Shown here in pieces: positions 49,746-61,800 of a DNA stretch of 64,000 nucleotides; within the stretch, counting starts at the first letter, position 1, and every line of letters begins with the position of its first letter. The notes beneath the pieces were generated by a model. That model worked only from the letters and a program-made list of their open reading frames with translations. It ran no database searches and was not told the origin of the DNA. Source of the DNA: Sclerodactyla briareus (lineage: Eukaryota > Echinodermata > Holothuroidea > Dendrochirotida > Sclerodactylidae); the NCBI GenBank assembly GCA_026419785.1, contig JAODTK010005923.1, forward strand, positions 248,001 to 312,000, read 5' to 3'. Made by a program: the position numbers and the translations under genes.

Positions 49746-50319
49746 TCGCTCTTGGCAAACGCCTAGTACATAACATTACATGTGTGTAACTATTGTCCCA
49801 AAGGCCTCGTAGTATATTGAACTACGAGCCCGCCACATGCAAGCAATTAGACGGAATACCTTTCGTAGTCCGTGTGGTGCAATAACGATAGGCTGCATAG
49901 CCTTAGAACAAAAATGTACTGATGCGAAGGCACTGAACCTGACGTCCTGGCTCGGTCTTGACTAAGTAGCCTCACTTTCGCACTGACAGCCAAGTACGTC
50001 TGACGTCCTGCTCGGGTCTCGATAGGTAGTCCTTCACTTTTCCGCCCGACAACCAGGTACATCTTCGGTATCAGTAGGCAGTAAACGATGCACGACGCGT
50101 CGATACAGCGTCGAAGCCACAGCACATGATAAAAGCCCGTCGATAATAACGGTGGTCCGTAGCCCTTAGCCTTTCGTAGCGTTATGATACGGTAACAGTG
50201 TGAGTGTGCACTTTGAAGATATCATAGTGCGTCTCGTACACACTGACGGTCTCCAGTTTCCCGCGATTCAGCAAGCAGGAGCGTACCGTAACTAGGGGAT
50301 TAGGTGCTCCCTGGCCCGC

Positions 50320-50745
50320 CACTCACAGTGCCTGCTGGGGGCACACGCCCTTAATTTCCCTATTGACTTACCCTAAATTGGGGTCCAGTCTCAGCCATCC
50401 TGGCACCTCCAGAGTTTTACCTCGAATATCGCCACACACCACGGTGAAGCAAGGTCCACCATTTCCCCACGATGTGCAATTCGATTACCATGCCGTGTAA
50501 TTTTGATGCTCGTAGTGATCTATTTTTTAAGCATGGTATTTCCGACCCATTTTTCCGACGGACCCTCGACCAGGGGCCTATTTTAGTTTAGAATTTTCAA
50601 AACAGCGGTGGACCAATTTCCATGAACTTAAATCAGCATTTGGTACTTTGAAATTCCCCTTTCAGATAAAGTCACAGTAAATCTGTCATTCCCTTACCAC
50701 AAGGCAGCAGAGGTACCCCAAATATATTATGGACCATTTTATGTT
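50320..50745. repeat. ~430-bp subrepeat, first of four
   Basis: Begins near GGGGCACACGCCCTTAATTT and ends near the CAGCAGAGGT segment. Related copies lie at 52150-52565, 53865-54300 and 55692-56105. Each 3.54-kb duplication copy therefore contains two diverged members, one in block D and one in block I. Shared landmarks are CACCTCC, TACCTCGAATATCGCCA, AGCATGGTATTTC, GTGGACCA-TTTCC and CAGCATTTG-TACTTTGAAA. Confidence 0.75.
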
Positions 50746-51672
50746 GTGCCAAACCTTCATGGAAGGTTGAGTTCGGCAGCGGGGCCATGAAAATTTGGCA
50801 TGACATGCTTTTAACCCCTCCCTACTCCAGAAATACACATCAATTTGATTTCATTGCAGGTTTGGGTTGGTACGAAGGCCCAACATTGGCCTGGTATGAT
50901 GTTTGTCACACCAGTTCAATTACACTATCCTATGATGCACAAAACCTTCGGTTGGAGCTCATAATTTTTTAAACTCATGCGAATTCCAGTTGAAGACAAC
51001 AGGTTGACCAAATTGGACTCGATGGTTACCAAAATGCTTGTGTGTTTCATTCCTTTCGGGTTCCGGTGAGCCTGCAAGCATGGTCAGAATCCAAACACTG
51101 GAGGCATAAATTGAAGGACGACAATGCCTCCTCTGCAACCCATGTTGTTGTTACGTGACACAGACACCTATGGTCTGACCACCTCCTGACAGCCGCCAAC
51201 CTTTGTGCCTGAAATATTAAAGCTTCCCCTACCCTTACCCTGGCCATCTCGGCTGTACAGCTACCCCCTGTGTCGATCACAATGTGGTGGGGGGGGGTGT
51301 ACAAAAAGGGTGGGCAATAGGCTAGGGTCCAGGGCACATATGCCTTATGGCCTCTTTCAGCCCTTCCTTGCCACTTTATATCTCCAGGCATAAGGATCTC
51401 TAATTATTGACTCCGGTCTTTTACCTACCAACTCACCGGTCCCCTACCACTCTTCTGCTACCATCCCTGATCCCACCAAATCGCCGAGATCAACCATCCT
51501 CTTCGAATGGACCAACTCTCAATCCAGCGTCCATTTTCCCTCCGGAATTCTTGATTCGTCGGTGAACCGCAATGCCTTCTAGACTTTACTCTAAAACTTT
51601 CCGGCCACAAATAGCTCAGGCCAATGGATCACTTAGAAGCGATCCCACTTGGACAATCATTTGAAGGGTACT

Positions 51673-52950
51673 GGCCACCCACTGCTGCTCGCCGTCCTGA
51701 AAAGATGGAATAACCCTATAAATAAACGGGAATTAAATGAAGGCCTATATGGACAGTCTGGGCCCGCACAGTCTACGTCCTCAGGGTAGGGCCTAGGCCT
51801 AGGCCCCTAGGCCTAAATCATATTCCTATATCGCGCAATTGCGTACCTATGTTGAAGGCTATTCATGAGTCCGCCTCAGCCTGACTTGTACTATGTTCTG
51901 ATCATGAGTTTCGGCGATGCTGTGAGTGTGTAAACGGCCGCGGGAGGAAAAAATGCAAAAAATTGTTAAAAACTCACACCCGGGCAGTCCTTCTTGACAC
52001 ATAGCGAAGAGGGATTGTGGCCGTCACACCAGGTTTCGATCAACGCTGGCCTATTCGATTGATTTTGTAAACCCAAATTACCGATACACCTCGCACTGAT
52101 CTCGACACCTCTGCCACTCTCGTCTCAAAAAATTTCCAAGTTGAGCCGGAGTTACTAGGGGGCACACGCCCCTTAATTTCCCTATTGACTGACACACTAA
52201 ATTGGGTCCGGTCTCAGCCATCTGGCCACCTCCAAAAGAAGTTTTACTTCGAATATCGCCATACACCACAGTTGTTGAAGCAGAGAGTCCAACCATTCCA
52301 ACGATGTGCAATTTGATCTACCATGACGTGTTAGATTTTAGCTAGTTTAGGGGGGATCTATTTTTAGCATGGTATTTCAGACCCAGTTTTCTCGACCAGG
52401 GCCTATTTAGTCCTTGAATTTTCCAACAGCCAAAAGTGGACCAATTTCCAATGAACTTTCAGCATTTGTACTTTGAAAATACCCTTTCAGATTAAAGTCA
52501 AAGTAAATCGCTTCCCTTACCAAAAGGCAGCAGATGTCCCCCCAAATAATCTTATGGACTCATTTTTGAAGGTTAACCTTCGGGCGGATGAATCTTCAAG
52601 CTAATACGGGTGTGCCACCTGGCGGTTCGTTTGCATTCTAGCTGGCAGGGATGGTCACACACCGCCTTTAGCCGGCCCATTCTGATCCCGAACCAGTCGT
52701 TGCAACCAACACATAAAGAGATCCCTTCAGTGAGTGCTGAGGTCAGGAGAAGTTTTCGCCAGGAAAGTTAACACCCATCATTTTCGAGCTGACATTCAAT
52801 CATCTGTCATGCACTTGAAATCACGTCCTTGACCCGCTTTAGTTTTTCGCTAGGCTTTTTGAAGGGCTCTATTGGGGATTTCCTTACCAACCCTCTCCTC
52901 CCCCCGCGGCCTGTCGGCCGGATCCCCCCACCCGGAAAATCAGTTTTTCC
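51673..52950. repeat. Near-identical block I, copy 1
   Basis: 1278 bases matching 55215-56493 with a single indel found by eye. It contains the palindrome GGCCTAGGCCTAGGCC (about 51790-51806) and one 430-bp subrepeat. It is compositionally ordinary and has no recognised coding sequence. Confidence 0.88.
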
Positions 52951-52954
52951 TCGC

Positions 52955-53290
52955 AGCTTCAGAACACTGCTTAAAGGTTTCAAAGAAGATAGAACTGAAA
53001 ACACCGATATCCTTTTCTTAATTCACCCGATGGAATATTTTGCCAGTATTTAACTTGAAAGAAAGCGTTGCGATGTGGAAACCAACAGCATGACTTATCG
53101 GCATATGAAAAACATTTGCCAATCGTAAGAGTCATTTGGAACTTATATCAAGATCCCTTTGGACAATTGCAACATCATCGTTCGAAGAAGAAAATGAAAC
53201 CTCCCGATACAACTTGATACGACTGCAAACTTATTGAACTTGTTAATACACCGTAGTATTTGGACGGGTTGTCGGTTCTAAGCTTTGGCA
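52955..53290 (-). mobile_element. CR1-like LINE thumb fragment carried in the duplication
   Basis: Corresponds to 39060-39310 of the near-complete copy and to 49430-49740: GAACACTGCTTAAAGGTTTC, AAAGCGTTGCGATGTG, AACATTTGCCAATCG, and GGACAATTGCAACATCATCG occur in the same order. It lacks the rest of the element on either side, so it arrived by duplication and not by separate retrotransposition. Confidence 0.8.
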
Positions 53291-55214
53291 AAACGCCTAG
53301 TACATAAAATTACCAGTGTGGTAATATGGTCCAAAGGCTCGTAGTATATTTGTAACTACGAGGCCTCGGCACAACTTGCAAGCAATTGACTGGGACCTTT
53401 AGTAGTCGTGTGTGCAAAATAACGGATAGGCTGCATAGCCTTATAAAAAAATTGTATGAATTCGAAGGGCACTGACCTGACGTTCATGTCGGGTCTTGAT
53501 AAGTGCCTCACTTTCGCACCGATCGCAAGGAACGTCTGACGTTCTGCTAGGGTCTCACTGGGTTAGGTAGGCCTCATTTCGCAACCGACACCAGGTAAAA
53601 TCTTTCGTATCAGAGCGCAGTAAAAAGATGACAGGAGTCGATCAGCGTCGAAAGACAAAGACCATGATAAAAGCCCGTCGAGAATAACGGTGTGGTCCGT
53701 AGCCCTTAGCCTTTCGTTTAGCGTAGTGATACGGTAACAGTTGAGGGGCACGGTGAAGATATCAGTAGTGAGTCTCGGGTTACAACCAAGGACGGGGCTC
53801 CCAGTTTCAGGGCCGCGATAGCAAGCAGCGACGTTTACCGGAAACTAGGGGATTCGTTGCTTGCCCGCCAATCACAGGGGGCCTGGCGGCGGGCACACGC
53901 CATTAATTTCCCTATTGACTTACACACTAAATTGGGTACGTCTAAGCCATCCTGGCACCTCCAGTAGTTTTACCTCGAATATGCCCCACACACCCACGTT
54001 GGAAGCAGAGGTCCACCCATCCAACGATGGCAATTACGTGTACCATACCCGTGTAGATGTGAGCTAGTAGGGGATCTATTATTTTTAGCATGGTATTTCC
54101 GACCCCCCAGTTTTCCGACAGGCACCCGACGATCGAGGGCCTATTTTAGTTTAGAATTTTCAAAACAGCGGTGGACCAGTTTCCATGAAACTTTCAGCAT
54201 TTGTACTTTGAAATATCCCCTTTCAAGATAAAGTCAAAAGTAAACTGCATTCCCTGACCACAGGCAGCCAGAGGTTTACCCCCAAATAATATTATGGATT
54301 ATTGTGCGTGCCACCTGCATGGAAGGTGGAGTTCGGCAGTCGGGACATGAAAATTTGACCATTGATGAACATTGCTTTTACCTTCCCTACATCCAGAAAT
54401 ACACATCAATGCATTTCATTGCAGGTTTGGGTGGGTATGAAGGATCCAACATTGGGCCTGGTATGATGTTGTCCACACAGTGCAAAGTACACTATACCTA
54501 TGCACAAAACTGCGGGGTTGGGACTCATATTTTTAAACAAGCGAATTCAGTTAGAAGACACAGGTTGACCAAATATGGACGCGATGGTTACCAAAAGTGC
54601 CTGGCGTTCTTCCTTCGGGTTCCGGTGATGTGAGCCTGCAAGCATGGCAGAAGATCCAAACACTGAGGCCTAAATTAATTGAAGGACGACAATGCCTGCC
54701 TCTGCAACCATGTTGTTGTTACGGACCACAGACACCTATGGTCTGACCACCTCCTGACAGCGCCAACCTTTGGTGCCTGTAATGAAAATATGTACAGGCT
54801 CCCTTACCTGGCCATGTCGGCTGTTCAGCTACCCGCTGTTCAGATCAAAAAGTCGGTGGGGGGGGGGGTATATGAAAAAGGGGGGGGCATAGGTAGGGTA
54901 AGGGCACAAATATGCCTATGGCCTCTCGGCCTTCCTTGACACTGATCTCAGGCATAAGGTCACTCTACTATGATTGACCCCGGTCTTACCTACCACTCAC
55001 AGGTCCCCTGATCCACTTATTCTGCTACATCCATATCCACCAGAATAGCGAGAGTAATCAACCAGCTTTCGAAGGGACACTCTCAATCAGCGTCATTTTC
55101 CTCAGGAATTCTTGATCGGTGACCCGCAAGAAGGCCTTCTACTCCGGCAAAAATAGCTCAGGCCAATGGATCACTTAGAAGCTATCCCACTGGGACAATC
55201 ATTTGAAGGGTAAA

Positions 55215-56493
55215 GGCCACCCACTGCTGCTCGCCGTCCTGAAAAGATGGAATAACCCTATAAATAAACGGGAATTAAATGAAGGCCTATATGGACAGTC
55301 TGGGCCCGCACAGTCTACGTCCTCAGGGTAGGGCCTAGGCCTAGGCCCCTAGGCCTAAATCATATTCCTATATCGCGCAATTGCGTACCTATGTTGAAGG
55401 CTATTCATGAGTCCGCCTCAGCCTGACTTGTACTATGTTCTGATCATGAGTTTCGGCGATGCTGTGAGTGTGTAAACGGCCGCGGGAGGAAAAAATGCAA
55501 AAAATTGTTAAAAACTCACACCCGGGCAGTCCTTCTTGACACATAGCGAAGAGGGATTGTGGCCGTCACACCAGGTTTCGATCAACGCTGGCCTATTCGA
55601 TTGATTTTGTAAACCCAAATTACCGATACACCTCGCACTGATCTCGACACCTCTGCCACTCTCGTCTCAAAAAATTTCCAAGTTGAGCCGGAGTTACTAG
55701 GGGGCACACGCCCCTTAATTTCCCTATTGACTGACACACTAAATTGGGTCCGGTCTCAGCCATCTGGCCACCTCCAAAAGAAGTTTTACTTCGAATATCG
55801 CCATACACCACAGTTGTTGAAGCAGAGAGTCCAACCATTCCAACGATGTGCAATTTGATCTACCATGACGTGTTAGATTTTAGCTAGTTTAGGGGGGATC
55901 TATTTTTAGCATGGTATTTCAGACCCAGTTTTCTCGACCAGGGCCTATTTAGTCCTTGAATTTTCCAACAGCCAAAAGTGGACCAATTTCCAATGAACTT
56001 TCAGCATTTGTACTTTGAAAATACCCTTTCAGATTAAAGTCAAAAGTAAATCGCTTCCCTTACCAAAAGGCAGCAGATGTCCCCCCAAATAATCTTATGG
56101 ACTCATTTTTGAAGGTTAACCTTCGGGCGGATGAATCTTCAAGCTAATACGGGTGTGCCACCTGGCGGTTCGTTTGCATTCTAGCTGGCAGGGATGGTCA
56201 CACACCGCCTTTAGCCGGCCCATTCTGATCCCGAACCAGTCGTTGCAACCAACACATAAAGAGATCCCTTCAGTGAGTGCTGAGGTCAGGAGAAGTTTTC
56301 GCCAGGAAAGTTAACACCCATCATTTTCGAGCTGACATTCAATCATCTGTCATGCACTTGAAATCACGTCCTTGACCCGCTTTAGTTTTTCGCTAGGCTT
56401 TTTGAAGGGCTCTATTGGGGATTTCCTTACCAACCCTCTCCTCCCCCCGCGGCCTGTCGGCCGGATCCCCCCACCCGGAAAATCAGTTTTTCC
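55215..56493. repeat. Near-identical block I, copy 2
   Basis: Partner of 51673-52950, offset 3542-3543 bases. See that entry for the comparison. Confidence 0.88.
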
Positions 56494-56799
56494 CAGTAAA
56501 TCCAACGATACTACAAAGTGATCAAAAATTAGCTAGAACCTTCCCCCGCCCCCCCCCCCCCAAACGGGGCATCCTTGGTAATTTTCAACATGGCCTGTCC
56601 AATGCAGTCAGCGTTGGACCCGGCAAGGATCAAGAAATTGCTTAAAATTGCATTTTAATGTCAATTTTTAGGCGATATATTTTTGACAGGGTTCTTCAGC
56701 TGGCGGAGGAAGGAACACGACCAATGGTGGCCGTATTAACCTGAATCCGTGATCTGCCAATGTGCGTTGTGATTCCTTTTCCGTCGGTCTGCTAGTCGT
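56494..56799. other. Unduplicated right part of the insertion
   Basis: Follows block I copy 2 and precedes the resumed LINE. A C-run interrupted by one G lies at about 56546-56562. Nothing else is recognised. Confidence 0.4.
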
Positions 56800-57515
56800 G
56801 TTGCCAGTATCACCGAACAATACACATCGATCGAATCTCAGTCCGTCAAATACGCCAGAAAAAAAGAAAGGCCCAAGAACCGATTCATTGGGGAACACCA
56901 CTACTGACCTTTTGCAGGAGACGAACGCCCATTGATGACACTCTGTTCCCTATTAGAAGCCACCGACGAATCCACCTGCAAGGATTATTCCCTGTAGTAT
57001 CAAAGTTTTCAATTTCAGCAAGAGACGCTGATGAGGAACCTTATCAGAAAGGCATTTTGGAAGTCAAGGCAAATTATATCAACAGGCACTGCCGATTGTC
57101 ACACTGCACTAGTATCATTCATCCATAAATTCTAGGAGATTAGTCCAACACGACGAAACCATGCTGAGAACCCGAATCAGGACTAAAATCATCCGGAAAA
57201 AAAAAAAATAGACAATATGATCCCGATGATGGATTCTAATACCTTGCAGACAAAACTAATAAGACTCAAGGCTCTAATTACAAGTATTGACAATAGAACC
57301 AGTTGTTGCCTTTCTTGGAAATTGGAAAGAAACATTTGCCTCTCCTCCAATCATCCGGACAAAAACCTTATTGTAAGGTTTTATTGGAAAATGGAACCAG
57401 ACAAATGGTCGGAGAAAGAACTTCAACAAGACAAGGGGTAAACTCCAGTCGGGACCAGGAAGCCTTACCACTTTTGAGTTCTGCAGTTTCTCCGGTATCA
57501 CATCAGACGAAAATC
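56800..57515 (-). mobile_element. CR1-like LINE, reverse-transcriptase part (right piece of the split copy)
   Basis: Matches 39370-40030 of the near-complete LINE in order and orientation: CAAATACGCCAGAAA, GCCCAAGAACCGAT, GGGGAACACCAC, GAGACGCTGATGAGGA, ACCATGCTGAGAA, AATATGATCCCGATGATG, and AGCCTTACCACTTTTGAG to TGCAGTTTCTCC. Together with 48825-49745 it rebuilds one truncated LINE interrupted by about 7 kb. It stops abruptly at about 57515, where GGCGCGTATCCAGGG begins. Confidence 0.78.
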
Positions 57516-57780
57516 AGGCGCGTATCCAGGGAGGAGAGGGGCCCTTTGGGGGCGCGCCGCACCGGGAAGGAAGGAAGGAAAAAAAGAAAAGGGGGGAAAG
57601 AAGAAAAACGAGAAGGAAGGAGGAGAGGAAGAGAACAAAAGGAAAAAAAGAAAAAAAAAAGAAACCAGAGATGGAGAGAGAGGAAGAGGAGAGAGGGAAG
57701 GAGGAAAGGAAAGAAGAGCAGAGAAAAGGGGGGAAAGGGGGGGGGTTGGTAGAGAAGAATACGAGAGGAAACGAGAAACT
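57516..57780 (+). repeat. Homopurine tract led by a GGCGCGTATCCAGGG element end
   Basis: After GGCGCGTATCCAGGG and a GC-rich segment, positions 57564-57746 are about 97% purine (roughly six pyrimidines in 183 bases), as mixed GGAA, GAGA and poly(A/G) runs. The leading motif resembles the start of many invertebrate transposons, so the tract may be a transposon-internal simple repeat. The overlapping frames of up to 153 codons on the minus strand are Ser/Phe/Pro/Leu-rich artefacts. Confidence 0.85.
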
Positions 57781-59674
57781 GTAAAGTGACCGTAGGCGAT
57801 TGTGAGAACATATACGCGAATAAACCTGTTGGAAGAAATGTTCCCAGATTCAGCACTATACCCCCCCACCTCTCGCGGGTCCAGTTTGATGTCGGGGGAA
57901 GACAGTCATGGGGTGGTGGTTTAATGATGATCGGGTCTCCGCCACATACCCGCATAGAGGACATGAGTTGATCTTATTTCGACATACCAATTCCTGTTGA
58001 CATCCTTGTCGAAAGAGGACCATATCTGTTTTAATGGAAGCGCCGAGCCTGCAGAATCAGCTTGCTGAAATAGTATAATGTTACACCCGTTTAACCCAAC
58101 CTCGAACCACATAATTAGCGCGCGGTTTTCTACTATGAGCCCCATGCCCGAATAAAACCCTTAATGCGATCCGTATCAGCCGGCGATGGTGTTTCCGCAT
58201 AGATTGACCACGTCGATATTAGGGCAGTACAGTCAGGCGCAATGGGCTAAGGCTGGGAGAAAGAAAATAAGAGCAGGGGTGAAGCAAGTGAATTTTTACC
58301 CAAAATACCTACTGACGTGCCAAAAAAAATGGTGGGGGTTTCTTCGTATACTTTCAATGGAATTGAGGTAAAATTTCTGAGAATTTGCGTTAATTTTTTC
58401 GATTTAATATGGAAAAGCTGGCTTGTGGTGTTGTGGTTCGTTGAAAGATCAGGGAAGATTGGGAAGTGCCTTTTCTGAAAAATCTAGGAGGCCTTAATCC
58501 CGAACGTCTGTGTACACTATTGCGGGCCCTTACTCCCTGCGAAAAGAGATGAGCCCCTCCCCGTGGGCCCCTCTCAATGAGGTTTTGTGATTTCTAGAAA
58601 AATATATTCTGTAGTCAATAGTAGCGACGACCAGTTTTGATATAGACCTGGGCATTTTTTTCTATGGCAAGGAAGGAAAGGTAGTATTGCTGCCAAATTT
58701 CCTCAATGCACTAAAAAAGTACAAAAGTTAGGCCTACACCGTGGTTTTATAGTGGTGAGGACTTCAGTCTCGGTGCTCTTCGTCTCCCGGCATCTCTGCA
58801 GACTCTATGGGAAATCTCTGCCTCATGGGCCTCAAATTATAATATCTGCTGAGGAGAGATAATGTACAACAACATCCTCACTGAACTTGAAAACTACAAT
58901 CAAACTCTAGTGGATTACTACAATCCCTTCAGCCTCTGTCTGTTTCTTCTTCTCTCAACCACGCACAATTTAGAACTGCACCACTTTTGAAACTTTCAGA
59001 CTGCTGGGATTTTCAACTCGTGGTTTCTCCAGGGACTACTACCCTGCTTCTACGTTCAGATAGTTTAATTGCAATCCAACATCTTTTTTCCCCCACTTTC
59101 GAAAACGGATTGACACCACAGAATCGTGCACCCAGATACCTGTGAGGAAGGAAGGTCAGAGGGAATGGGCTATAACCACCGTATTCAAACTTTCTGCACA
59201 AGGAACGCCACAGTAAGCTGCCAAGATTATCCCCATATATCACTGAATGGGGGGGGGGGGGGGGGGGGTTGTTGCGGAAAGGTTTCCACCTGCTCTGGAT
59301 GGAAAATCATTGCAGATGTTCCAGGCGATGGTTCGTTTTCCTTTCATGCTTGGTAGCGCAGTTCACCAGCTCAGCTGCAGCTGCCGTGAAGCCCGCGATG
59401 ATGCAGTTGGACTCATTCCTGTTTATGAAGGAGAAGAATGCAAGTCAATACACTTAAAGCATCAGTTATTCAAACATGAAACCGATTACTGTCTCATTCA
59501 TTTTCTCTGGTTGGTTCTTAAAGATGAAAAAAGATAACAATATTAAAATAATATAAGAAGCGTTCTCACAAAGCTGATAAAAATGTTCACTTATACGGCC
59601 TGTAATCATATCAGTGGCCATGAGAGTTCTGGTTTGTGTCGGGAATATATTGTATGGGCCTGACGGCAAAAGAC
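57781..59674. other. Non-coding stretch
   Basis: No gene recognised. A G-run of 20 occupies 59249-59268. Open frames nearby (59126-59537) read through it and are not supported. Confidence 0.5.
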
Positions 59675-60260
59675 GGAGGGGAGGCGATCTGTGTTAAAAT
59701 ATTGGGGGGGGGGGCATATTGGAGGGTAGCACCATCTAAGCCGAGCGCCACCACGTTGGCGCGGAAACGAAGGAACTGATTCAATGTTTTTCCGTTACAA
59801 TTTGGGGCCACAGTAGGGTACAAGAAAAACAATGTTTTCATGGACTCCTCAGGTTGGGCAGGAGGGAAGGAAACGGCAATATTGCCCGCGGTGTGAGTGA
59901 GAAACGCTCTAGCATCGGTGGTATAGTATAGTATAGGTACACAGGAATTTGTGAGCCTTACGCATCCATTATATTGCGGAGGGAAACGGTACCTTCCCAT
60001 GTTTTTGGCATGTTAGAAGCAAACATCCCAACATGTGCAATAATTTGCGGAATGTAAAATCTCAAGAAACATCTGAGAAACTCATATACGTTTATTTCAT
60101 TACAACTCGCGCCACCATCAGTTGACGCGTACCGTTCAAGGGGAAAATATCCTACAGACCGCTTCCCCCCAAATTGCAGGAAGCGGCACTTACCTTGACG
60201 TGGCAGTAAGCAATCACTGAAATTGAGGGAGTAATCAATCCTGCTTTCTTCATCGTGATC
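59675..60260 (-). repeat. Inverted copy of the 15.1-16.2 kb element
   Basis: On the minus strand it ends in TTAGATGGTGCT, a C-run after TATG, then AATATTTTAACACAGATCG (59680-59745), matching the end of the array at 16165-16225. Further in, about 60110-60225, it carries TTGCTTACTGCCACG, CGCTTCCTGCAATTTGGGGG and AACTGATGGTGGCGCGAGTT. These are the unit landmarks of that array. About two units are present against five to six in the other copy. Confidence 0.75.
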
Positions 60261-61639
60261 TCCATTCCTACCATCTCTATTTTTTAGAGGTATTCCGCTA
60301 CGCATAGAGGACCCTTCCAAATTGGGTTGGAGGCTGCCCGCTAGATTGAAAATTTGCTTGAACATAACTGTCATGGAAAACGACCCAAACGTGTGCATTT
60401 TTCTGGTCATTTGATTAAAAAGAAATTGAGCAGTCATCAGACAAATTTGTTGCATTTTCAGATTTGTTTCCCATTCAAATTTTTCGTCCAAATTCTCATG
60501 TCTCAGAATGGTTTCGCCCCGCTCCGCGGCCTGTATAGTTCCATACGTTAATCAAATACGTAAACGCCATATATGTGCACGATCCCCTGCCGTTGTTTTT
60601 CGTTACATATAGCTTCCATCTTTATTGCAAACTGCACATCAGGCTGGCAAAGCCCAATCTGAACAATAAGGATAAGAAGTAGGACTTAACACTGTGTGCA
60701 GGTGTTAGGAAAAAATGGCAGTGGATTTCCGGCATGTTGAGTGGGGAGGGGGTTGCAACACGAATCAAGTCCTTAAACCCGATTCCTCTCGTGGTCTCTG
60801 CCTATATGTTCACCACACTGAAGAAGAAACGTAGGGAGAAAAGAAAAGCATATTGGCCAGAAGCTGACAAAGTTATTGTACTGTGGGGCAGACTTTGTAT
60901 TATACATTTGTAACGGCAAAAAGATAGGGTGACAAAGGGCGCGCTGGCGATTTTTTGTATTTTTTTTATTTTTGGCATCATTTTGGCCCCTATCACGTAA
61001 AAGTTCAAGCAATTTAATATGAAACATGAGTTGATTTCGTGATGGCCGTACCTGTACATGGGTTATAGGATTTTTTTTTCCCAGTCCGCATTACTATTGG
61101 GGGGGGGGGGATATTATAGTATGGGGGGACCTTTCCCCCTCTCCCAACCCCCCCCGTATCGTCGCCCTGGGCAGATGGAATTAAATACTGTCACTCGTAT
61201 TGACGCTGGTTATATATGTGGATATGTAAGTGGAGAAGGGAAATCCAAGCCCACATTAGATTCAAGATCATTCCAGTCAGAGTCTGTGAATTATTTTTGT
61301 TTTGTGTAATTCCATCACGAGAAGGATTTTGTTTTTATTAACTGATAGTGTGAGTTGAACGGTCCCTCTTAGGCCCCCGAGGGGCCATCTTCGGCGATCT
61401 GGGGGTATTGAAACCTCAAATGTTCCAGGCGCGAGGTCATCAGTATACACATCTCTCCAGGGACCACATCAATCCTTCCATAGTGCTATTATTGAGTGTA
61501 TTTTTGTCCCCTCATGCAGTTCGTTCCCACAGTTATGCAAACATCGCTGTATTCTTCTGCAACAGCTTTCAAAACTCAATATGCTGACAGTTCCCAGGTT
61601 TAGTTTGAAATGCGGTTATTTATTTTTTACCCCTGAATA
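60261..61639. other. Non-coding stretch
   Basis: Nothing recognised. G-run at 61099-61110 and C-run at about 61149-61156. No supported frame on either strand. Confidence 0.45.
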
Positions 61640-61800
61640 ATGTTTGATCTAAGAATGTTAATTCCTTCAAGACATTTTTTCCATCGGTTGTGGAGATTCT
61701 TCAAGTGTGTGTTTTTTATCATTCTGGGTTGTCGTGGTTTCGGGGTCGTTCATGATGACCCAATTCCTCCTTGATCCTTTCCTACTAAACTAAACCTCTC
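61640..61800 (+). pseudogene. Possible CR1-like LINE 3' terminal fragment
   Basis: A short piece reads NVNSFKTFFPSVV (61656-61692), similar to the last residues of LINE ORF2 (VNxFKxxL). It is followed by a TGGGTTGTCGTGG segment and CCTTTCCTACTAAACTAAAC at 61778-61797. That resembles the 3' ends of the LINE family found at 38405, 45237 and 48825. No further coding sequence is visible upstream. Confidence 0.4.

Larger units (their letters stand above)
49420..52950. repeat. Tandem duplication, copy 1 (~3.54 kb)
   Basis: The copy comprises a LINE thumb fragment (49420-49745), a block D (to about 51672) and a block I (51673-52950). It is repeated directly by 52951-56493. Block I is identical to its partner except for one visible A indel near 52500. 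The LINE and D parts differ from their partners by frequent substitutions and one-base indels. No gene recognised. The minus-strand 77-codon frame at 52078-52311 has an identical twin at 55620-55853, but matches no family I know. Confidence 0.85.
52951..56493. repeat. Tandem duplication, copy 2
   Basis: Starts inside a LINE thumb fragment (52955-53290, minus strand, matching 49420-49740), continues with block D (to about 55214) and ends with block I (55215-56493). The boundary at 52950 joins the block I sequence CAGTTTTTCC to LINE sequence. The same CAGTTTTTCC at 56484-56493 runs instead into unduplicated DNA. This is the layout expected of a direct tandem duplication. Confidence 0.85.

Noticed and set aside
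52078-52311. 77-codon minus-strand frame duplicated exactly at 55620-55853
   Set aside because: Identity follows from the near-identical block I. The homologous DNA in block D is not open in this frame, so there is no sign of protein-level selection.
57503-57964. 153-codon minus-strand frame and 149-codon plus-strand frame (57303-57752)
   Set aside because: Both are translations of the homopurine tract (Ser/Phe/Leu/Pro-rich or Lys/Arg/Glu/Gly-rich). Composition alone explains the lack of stops.
59958-60491. Longest open frame in the window (177 codons, minus strand)
   Set aside because: It runs through the inverted copy of the ~210-bp array element and its flank, shows no domain, and has low-complexity-free but unrecognisable sequence. 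A repeat-derived chance frame is more likely.
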